Shown: positions 5,172 through 10,109 of the stretch, one piece after another
Layout: each line of letters opens with the position of its first letter
Numbering within the stretch: position 1 is the stretch's first letter
Assembly: GCA_903908025.1 (NCBI GenBank)
Contig: CAIVQM010000483.1
Coordinates: forward strand, 1-10,109
Direction of reading: 5' to 3'
DNA: 10,109 nt
Source of the DNA: an uncultured bacterium
GTDB lineage: Bacteria > Actinomycetota > Actinomycetes > S36-B12
Translations under genes and position numbers: made by a program
The notes under the pieces: model-generated
What the model saw: the letters and a program-made list of their open reading frames with translations, nothing else
The model's database searches: none
Told to the model about the DNA's origin: nothing

Positions 5172-7100
5172 TCAGCTCACCCGCGTGATGCGGCCATCCG
5201 CTGTGGGCACCGGGGTCACCCGGCCAGCTGCCAGATCGGCCTTCAGTGCATTGATCACGGTGTCGAGGTACGGCTCGCGCATGATGGCCCTCGACGGCGT
5301 GAAGAGGGTGCCGTAGCCATCACCCCCACTGACCATGAAGTCCACCGTCGTCACCGAGTAGGCCTGACCATCACGCGCGATCGGCGTGCCGTCGGCCTTG
5401 GTCACCGAGGTGATCCGTGAGCCCACCGGCCTATTCGGATCAAAGGCGAATCTGAAGCCGGAGATCTGCGGGAAGCGGCCGTCCGTCGGGTACTTCGAGA
5501 CGCCGTTCTCCAAGGCAAGCCAGAGCGATTCACCGGTGATCGTCGTCGTGGCAGCGTTGTTGTCGAAGGGGAACACGGCTGCGACGTCACCGAGGGTCAC
5601 GTCGTATGGCCCTGACGTGCCGTTACCCGGGCGCCGAAGACTCGTGTCGGCGGGGCTGTAGGCGGAGGAGGGCATCGTGTCGCGGAAACTGCCGCCAACG
5701 AGGATGGCGAAGTCCGTGTCGTACTTGGCCCGCAGTGCGTCCGCCGCGAAATCACCCATCGGCGTCTCGCCGGATCGCTCCACAGGCGGGTTCCCGCCAC
5801 GCGGGAACAGCCCGCTGACCGTGCCGACCTTGCCATCCAACCGGGCGCCAAGCTGCGCCTTGTACTGGGCGACCATCTCGGTGACCTGCGGGCTCCCAGG
5901 GGTGCTGGCGAGCATCGCCTTGGTGACGAAGTCCACGCTTGACCCGATCACTGCATTCGACGTCGTATCCAGGCACAGCACAGTGCGCGAGTACATCTGG
6001 CCCGAGTTGGGGACCTGCACGACCGGCTTGCCGCCGATGATCGATGCGTATTGCAGATGCGAGTCAGCGCCGAACACCAGGTCAGCGCCCTTGACCAGCG
6101 GCATCGATTCCAGCAGCGGACCTGTGGCCGCCCCGTTCTCGTTCGCATTCCAGCCGCGATGCAGCAGGGCAACCACGATCTGCGCACCCTGAGCGCGGGC
6201 CTCGGCAATGGCCGCCTTCACCAACGTGTCGTCGATGGTGACCGTGCGCCGGCCATCCACGAGATTGGTCGGCATGACACGGACTGCGAGGTCCGCAGTA
6301 TCCAGGCCGACGAATCCGATCTTGACGCGGCCGGAGTCCTTCACCACTACGGAAACGGCCTGCGTGGAATTGCTGGCGAGGAGGTCGAGATGCTTGAAGT
6401 CGCTGCCCACCCAGTCGAATGTCGACAGGTCCATCATCTTGCGCACATGGGTGAGGGGACGATCGAACTCATGGTTGCCGAAGGCGGAGACCTCAACTCC
6501 CATCAGGTTCAGTGCTCGGATCGTCGGGATCTCCTGGAACTCGCCGGAGATCAGGGGGGCACCGCCGATGTTGTCGCCGGCAGATACGACGACAGTGCTC
6601 TTGACCGTCTGTCGGTCTGCAGCGAATGCGGTGGCGAGTACGGCGGCCCCGATGCTCGTCGAGGTCGCTTCGATCGCGCCATGGAAGTCGCTGAACTCCA
6701 GGATCTGGACGTTGCGGAAGCCCGGCGTCGCCGTCACCGGCACCTGAACGGGTGCGCCGGCACCGTTACCCGAGAATCCGTAGTCGTTCACGGCCTGCAC
6801 CATGGGCACCACCGAGGAGGGGCCCTTGATGTACGGCATGACCGCTGAGGTGGCGGTCGCTGGCACGGTCACCGGGCAGGAGTCCGGCCCAGCGTGCACG
6901 ACGTATCGACTGATCGGCGGCGAGGCCGGCGGACTCGCCTGCCAGGTGACCTTCAGCCCTTGAGGGGTAGCGGTGGCGGTGACCCCCGTCGGCGCCGACG
7001 GCATCGAGAATGCGTCGGCCTGGGCCGGGGCCCGCACGAAGGCGACCAACGCGATGAACACAACCACAACCGACAGCGCCTGACGGCCCCAGAGCTTCAT
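5172..7100 (-). CDS. Secreted 5'-nucleotidase/2',3'-cyclic phosphodiesterase family protein with N-terminal FN3 domain
   Basis: This 642-residue exported phosphoesterase begins with a signal peptide (hydrophobic core about 9-22, likely cleavage after AQA or ADA at 28-30). An FN3-like domain follows at about 34-123 (APTGVTATATPQGLKVTW, ending AVNDYGFSGNG). The calcineurin-type metal site then comes: Asp138 and His140 (SDFHG), Asp176 (AGDN), Asn209-His210 (GNHEFD) and His314 (LLHRG). The last block reads GADSH (344-348), so the first His of the usual GHxH is Asp346. The C-terminal substrate domain shows ETPMGDFAADAL (about 445-456), GGSFRDT (about 468), FPFDNN (about 509) and SGGDGYG (about 590). 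Likely role: releasing phosphate or nucleosides from external nucleotides. No sortase signal or terminal membrane anchor is present. The ATG has no Shine-Dalgarno site. It is the last gene after FN3 and SGNH genes. Confidence 0.9.
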   Translation of the reverse strand: MKLWGRQALSVVVVFIALVAFVRAPAQADAFSMPSAPTGVTATATPQGLKVTWQASPPASPPISRYVVHAGPDSCPVTVPATATSAVMPYIKGPSSVVPMVQAVNDYGFSGNGAGAPVQVPVTATPGFRNVQILEFSDFHGAIEATSTSIGAAVLATAFAADRQTVKSTVVVSAGDNIGGAPLISGEFQEIPTIRALNLMGVEVSAFGNHEFDRPLTHVRKMMDLSTFDWVGSDFKHLDLLASNSTQAVSVVVKDSGRVKIGFVGLDTADLAVRVMPTNLVDGRRTVTIDDTLVKAAIAEARAQGAQIVVALLHRGWNANENGAATGPLLESMPLVKGADLVFGADSHLQYASIIGGKPVVQVPNSGQMYSRTVLCLDTTSNAVIGSSVDFVTKAMLASTPGSPQVTEMVAQYKAQLGARLDGKVGTVSGLFPRGGNPPVERSGETPMGDFAADALRAKYDTDFAILVGGSFRDTMPSSAYSPADTSLRRPGNGTSGPYDVTLGDVAAVFPFDNNAATTTITGESLWLALENGVSKYPTDGRFPQISGFRFAFDPNRPVGSRITSVTKADGTPIARDGQAYSVTTVDFMVSGGDGYGTLFTPSRAIMREPYLDTVINALKADLAAGRVTPVPTADGRITRVS

Positions 7101-7107
7101 GCAAATG

Positions 7108-7113
7108 ATGCTA
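7108..7113 (-). promoter_or_regulatory. Candidate -10 hexamer for the 5'-nucleotidase gene
   Basis: The minus strand reads TAGCAT, ending 7 bases before the ATG at 7100. Transcription starting on that ATG would give a leaderless mRNA, which fits the absence of a Shine-Dalgarno site. No clear -35 is visible. This would make the gene at least partly independent of the SGNH gene 80 bases upstream. Confidence 0.33.
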
Positions 7114-7150
7114 CGGGAGCAGCGTCCAGTAGCAGTCGCTACCGACTACC

Positions 7151-7164
7151 CCCACTTCGGTGGG
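7151..7164. terminator. Small hairpin after the SGNH hydrolase gene
   Basis: CCCAC (7151-7155) and GTGGG (7160-7164) pair around a 4-base loop (TTCG on plus, CGAA on minus). It lies 16 bases beyond the SGNH stop codon in the 80-base gap before the 5'-nucleotidase. With only 5 bp and no T run, it could be a weak terminator or RNA-stability element that separates expression of the two genes. Confidence 0.28.
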
Positions 7165-7180
7165 CTGCCGGCAGGCATCC

Positions 7181-9091
7181 CTAGCGAACGGCACGCGTCG
7201 GGCGGGCGTCTGCGTTCGGGGCTGCATCGACGTCGACGAGCGCCATCACCGGATACGTCCGGTTGTCCCCGTCGAGGTTCGGGTAGATCCCATCTCCTCG
7301 CACGCAGGCACCGCCGCGCACGCCGCCTGCGTTGAACACGAGCTTGAGACACGCCTGATTCACCAGGCCGCCCCAGTAGTTGGGGTGCAGGGACTCGCCG
7401 ATGTCGTACGGTCCGTGAACCATCGATTCCGCACGTATGGCCGTAACCCACTCCGAGCCAGCCAGCGCGTTTGCGTCGGTCCACCGTTTCACCGGCCACT
7501 TCCCGCCGACGAGATCCACGCCCTTCTCGCACAGCCGGTTGCCTACGTACGCGTTGGACAGGTCGAGGAAATGCCCATTGGGCAGACTCGCAGCGGCCAA
7601 CGCCTGTCGCACGGTCCTATTGATCGTCGGCAGCGCCGTGTCATTGGCGTACTTCATGTCGGCGTTGAACATGCCGCAGCCGCCGATGAGCTGCCGGGCG
7701 TACACCTCGCCGTACCGCACGCGGGCGGGATCGCTGGGGATCGGGGATGGATAGTCCTGAACGACAAGGTCCCACTGCTGGGATGTGTAGCCGGCCTCGG
7801 TCATCGCATCATTGGTATTGCGGATCGCATCCGTGATGCTCTTCAACTGGCGTTCGACATTCGCTTTCGCGAAGAGATCCGTCACGCGCTCCAACTGCAC
7901 GCAGGGACGAGCCCTCGGCATGAGGAACTGCTTGACACAGGTACGTACTACATCCTCGAACTGGAAGTCGTTTCCTCCGATGGAGAGCGCGACCATGCGG
8001 ATCCGACCGGGATTGGCCGAGGCGAGCCGGTAGAGCTCAAGCGCCTGACCTCGCCAACCAGCATTCTCGTCCTGCCAGAAATCCAGGCCGGGCTTGAACT
8101 TCCCGTCCTTCATCCGCGTGGAGGTCTCGGCACCTCCGCACGAGAGATTAACGCTTGCGACATCAGCCCCCGCCTGGTCAATGTGGATCTCGGAGTACTT
8201 GGCGCGGTGGCATCCATCAATCGCCTCTTTGCTGCCGGCATCAAGATAAGTGTCCGCACCGACATCGGTGAGATCCGAAGTCAGCGAACTGAGCGCGTTC
8301 CCGGCCCAGCGTCCGCCCTGGCCCGAGATGTAGGAATCCCCCACTGAGACCACGATGGGAGCGGAACCGCTGATCACCTGGCCCGGAGGCACGATCTTGA
8401 CGTTGGGAACCGTGAGACTCCCCTTGGCGTAGCGGAGGTCACCGGCATATTCGACCGTGAGTACGTAGCCACCCGCCGAGATCGCTGACGTCATCTCACC
8501 CGGAATGCGAGCAGTCGCGCGGCCGCCTTCATCCAGCGTGGCGGACACGGGCTGACAGGCCGGGCACGGTGGCGCACCGGGAGGCGCGTCGATCCGCGCG
8601 GTCACGCTTCCGCTGGGCACCACTCCCGAGGGATCGTCGCTCGTGACGTTGATCGGGACATCAAGGGGCAGCCCCTGCGCAGCCAGCAGCCACTGTGGCC
8701 CACCCACGACGATGCGCACCCCCGCTTCGCCGCCCAGGAACGCGAAGGTCTGCTGGACGGTCGGCGCCGGCAGCCAGAACCGGTCCCCTGGCTGATCGGC
8801 GGTGATGGTGCAATCGCCTCGATCTGTTGCGACGACGACCGAACCGCCGAGCAGCTGCCGCCATGCGCAGTTGCCCGACAGGGTGATGTCGACAGGCAGC
8901 AGCGACGTGGCCGAAGCCTCGATCGCCACCGACTGATCGACGGAAGTCGGCGGGATGGCGCTCATGGCTATCGCCTGCGGCTGCCGCCCCAACATGCCGC
9001 CATCAAGGCGTGCATCCGCGCTGGCCGGGGGCACGAGGATCAGTGCCCCCAAAGCCGCAGTAGCCAGCACAGCGAGAAGGTGCTTCCTCAT
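7181..9091 (-). CDS. Secreted SGNH/GDSL hydrolase with Ig-like N-terminal region
   Basis: This 636-residue exported protein has a signal peptide (MRKHLLAVLATAALGALILV, cleavage near ASA at 23-25). Residues about 40-235 are beta-rich and look like two bacterial Ig-like modules; the second ends GGYVLTVEYAGDLRYAKG. A Pro/Cys stretch, PPGAPPCPACQP, lies at 170-181. The hydrolase begins near 245: block I is GDSYISGQGG (251-260) with nucleophile Ser253, a further block is NLSCGGAET (315-323), block III is GGND (372-375), and block V is ESLHPNYWGG with His569. This matches SGNH esterases/lipases of actinobacteria; the acid before His is Glu566 (ExxH), as in many of these. Several cysteines suggest disulphides. 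The substrate is unknown: an ester or acyl group on a lipid, glycan or polymer. AGGCGG lies upstream of the ATG, 12 bases after the FN3 gene, so the two are co-transcribed. Confidence 0.9.
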   Translation of the reverse strand: MRKHLLAVLATAALGALILVPPASADARLDGGMLGRQPQAIAMSAIPPTSVDQSVAIEASATSLLPVDITLSGNCAWRQLLGGSVVVATDRGDCTITADQPGDRFWLPAPTVQQTFAFLGGEAGVRIVVGGPQWLLAAQGLPLDVPINVTSDDPSGVVPSGSVTARIDAPPGAPPCPACQPVSATLDEGGRATARIPGEMTSAISAGGYVLTVEYAGDLRYAKGSLTVPNVKIVPPGQVISGSAPIVVSVGDSYISGQGGRWAGNALSSLTSDLTDVGADTYLDAGSKEAIDGCHRAKYSEIHIDQAGADVASVNLSCGGAETSTRMKDGKFKPGLDFWQDENAGWRGQALELYRLASANPGRIRMVALSIGGNDFQFEDVVRTCVKQFLMPRARPCVQLERVTDLFAKANVERQLKSITDAIRNTNDAMTEAGYTSQQWDLVVQDYPSPIPSDPARVRYGEVYARQLIGGCGMFNADMKYANDTALPTINRTVRQALAAASLPNGHFLDLSNAYVGNRLCEKGVDLVGGKWPVKRWTDANALAGSEWVTAIRAESMVHGPYDIGESLHPNYWGGLVNQACLKLVFNAGGVRGGACVRGDGIYPNLDGDNRTYPVMALVDVDAAPNADARPTRAVR

Positions 9092-9103
9092 GTCCGGCCG
9101 CCT

Positions 9104-10109
9104 CTACTGCGTCTGCCACAGAATGCGCTTGACGATGAACCGGTTACTAGCCGCCAGCGGCTCGTACTTCTTCCCACCAACGGTGATTGCCGGAGCGTCC
9201 ACCGAGAGAACGACGGCTCCAGACACCGTGCCAGGCTTCAGAGTCGCCTTCATCGTGTACGTGTCGTTCTTCGGATTGAGGCGGATATCCACAGCCCTGA
9301 TGCTCGGCGACTTGTAGGTGACCCCGAGCTTGGCGAGCTGTCCGGCGTTGGTGACAAAGCCCGCCTTCGTCTCAATCGGCAGGACTGCGCCAGCTGCCAG
9401 GCCGGTGGCCTTCGGCCACTTGCCCGGTGACGTCTGACGCACCGTCGCTGCCCGACCATCAAGATCAAGCGAGCCGTCGGTATTGCCTCCTGGCTTCGGC
9501 GGACTGAACGGCGTCGGAGCCGGGGCCGGCGCGGGCGCAACGGACGCCGTCCGGCCTGTCACGCTGACGACCGCTGACACGTCGACGGTTGTGAGTGCCT
9601 GCACCTCGAGGGCGTAGACCCGGTTCGCAGTCAGGCCGCTGATCAGGGCGGCCGTCTCCGTCACGACGAACGGCGTGCTGCCGGCGATGCCGACGCTGTA
9701 CCCGACGATCGGTGCCCCACCATCAGCTGCCGGTACCCGCCAGTCGAGCGCGATGCTCGACGACGTCACGCCCGTGACCTGAACATCACGCGGCACGCTC
9801 GGCGCAACTGGCCGTGGCACGGGATCGATCGTGGTGGTGGCCGCGATAGTGACGATCGGCCCGGGGCCCATGTCATTGATGGCTGCCACGGAGATCGGAT
9901 ACTTCGTCGCAGGCTGCAGGCCCTCAAGGACGATCGACGTCGCCTGCGTCTCAAGACTGACGTCACCGCCGTAGTTGACGGAATACCCGGTGATCGGGGT
10001 GCCCCCGTCGCTCTCCGGCTCACGCCACGTCAAGGCGATGCTCGACTTCGTCGTCGAGACCACTGTCGGGTCACGTGGCGCGGTCGGTACATCAGGTGCC
10101 GGCGTCGGA
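9104..10109 (-). CDS. FN3-repeat protein, probably extracellular (5' end outside window)
   Basis: The frame is open to the window edge, so only the C-terminal 334 residues or so are seen. Two FN3 domains of about 85-90 residues each follow one another. Both start with a Pro-Arg-Asp segment (APRDPTVVSTTKSSIALTW; VPRDVQVTGVTSSSIALDW) and share DGGxPIxGYSV. Residues before the first FN3 (PTPAPDVPTAP) look like a linker, so more repeats may lie upstream. After them come a Pro-Ala linker (APAPAPAPTPFSPPKPGG) and a C-terminal domain of about 125 residues that I do not recognise; it has alternating strands and ends AASNRFIVKRILWQTQ. No sortase motif or C-terminal membrane helix is present. FN3 repeats with Pro-Ala linkers are typical of secreted actinobacterial proteins, often joined to enzymes acting on polymers. 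It lies 12 bases upstream of the SGNH hydrolase gene, which implies a shared transcript and a shared extracellular setting. Confidence 0.85.
   Translation of the reverse strand, partial: PTPAPDVPTAPRDPTVVSTTKSSIALTWREPESDGGTPITGYSVNYGGDVSLETQATSIVLEGLQPATKYPISVAAINDMGPGPIVTIAATTTIDPVPRPVAPSVPRDVQVTGVTSSSIALDWRVPAADGGAPIVGYSVGIAGSTPFVVTETAALISGLTANRVYALEVQALTTVDVSAVVSVTGRTASVAPAPAPAPTPFSPPKPGGNTDGSLDLDGRAATVRQTSPGKWPKATGLAAGAVLPIETKAGFVTNAGQLAKLGVTYKSPSIRAVDIRLNPKNDTYTMKATLKPGTVSGAVVLSVDAPAITVGGKKYEPLAASNRFIVKRILWQTQ

Noticed and set aside
7160..8347. 395-codon plus-strand frame opposite the SGNH hydrolase
   Set aside because: The minus strand encodes a signal peptide, GDS, GGND and HP blocks in the right order. 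The plus-strand product has no recognisable features.

Overview
The window looks like chromosomal DNA of a high-GC Gram-positive bacterium (Actinomycetota). The strongest evidence is a mycothiol-dependent formaldehyde dehydrogenase gene overlapping a metallo-beta-lactamase-fold hydrolase gene, the same pairing as Rv2259-Rv2260 in Mycobacterium tuberculosis. GC-rich codon use, GTGA stop/start overlaps, a second SSB without the usual acidic tip, and weak or absent Shine-Dalgarno sites at some genes agree with this. The species cannot be named from the sequence.

Layout. (1) Positions 1-1331, minus strand: a DUF6855-like conserved protein, a tail-less SSB paralogue and an AbrB/VapB-like antitoxin. 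The antitoxin stop overlaps a possible start of another gene that leaves the window. (2) Positions 1332-1430: a divergent intergenic region with a short direct repeat and a -10-like hexamer. (3) Positions 1431-4463, plus strand: an MFS carrier resembling the oxalate/formate antiporter family, S-(hydroxymethyl)mycothiol dehydrogenase (mscR) and the MBL hydrolase. Together these plausibly oxidise formaldehyde to formate, recycle mycothiol and may export the acid. (4) Positions 4464-4620: a perfect 9-bp hairpin, tRNA-Arg(TCT) and a terminator-like hairpin. (5) Positions 4635-5027, minus strand: a DUF805 membrane protein. (6) Positions 5172-10109, minus strand: three consecutive genes for secreted or probably secreted proteins. 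In transcription order these are an FN3-repeat protein (5' end outside the window), an SGNH/GDSL hydrolase with an Ig-like N-terminal region, and a 5'-nucleotidase-family phosphoesterase with an FN3 domain ahead of the catalytic part.

No intergenic stretch exceeds 300 bases; the longest is 144 bases (5028-5171). I saw no insertion sequence, integrase, CRISPR array or rRNA. Most of the window is ordinary actinobacterial housekeeping and metabolism. The parts most worth a second look are the extracellular FN3/SGNH/5'-nucleotidase cluster, including an altered metal-ligand motif in the nucleotidase, the toxin-antitoxin candidate beside ssb, and the MFS-mscR-MBL cluster.
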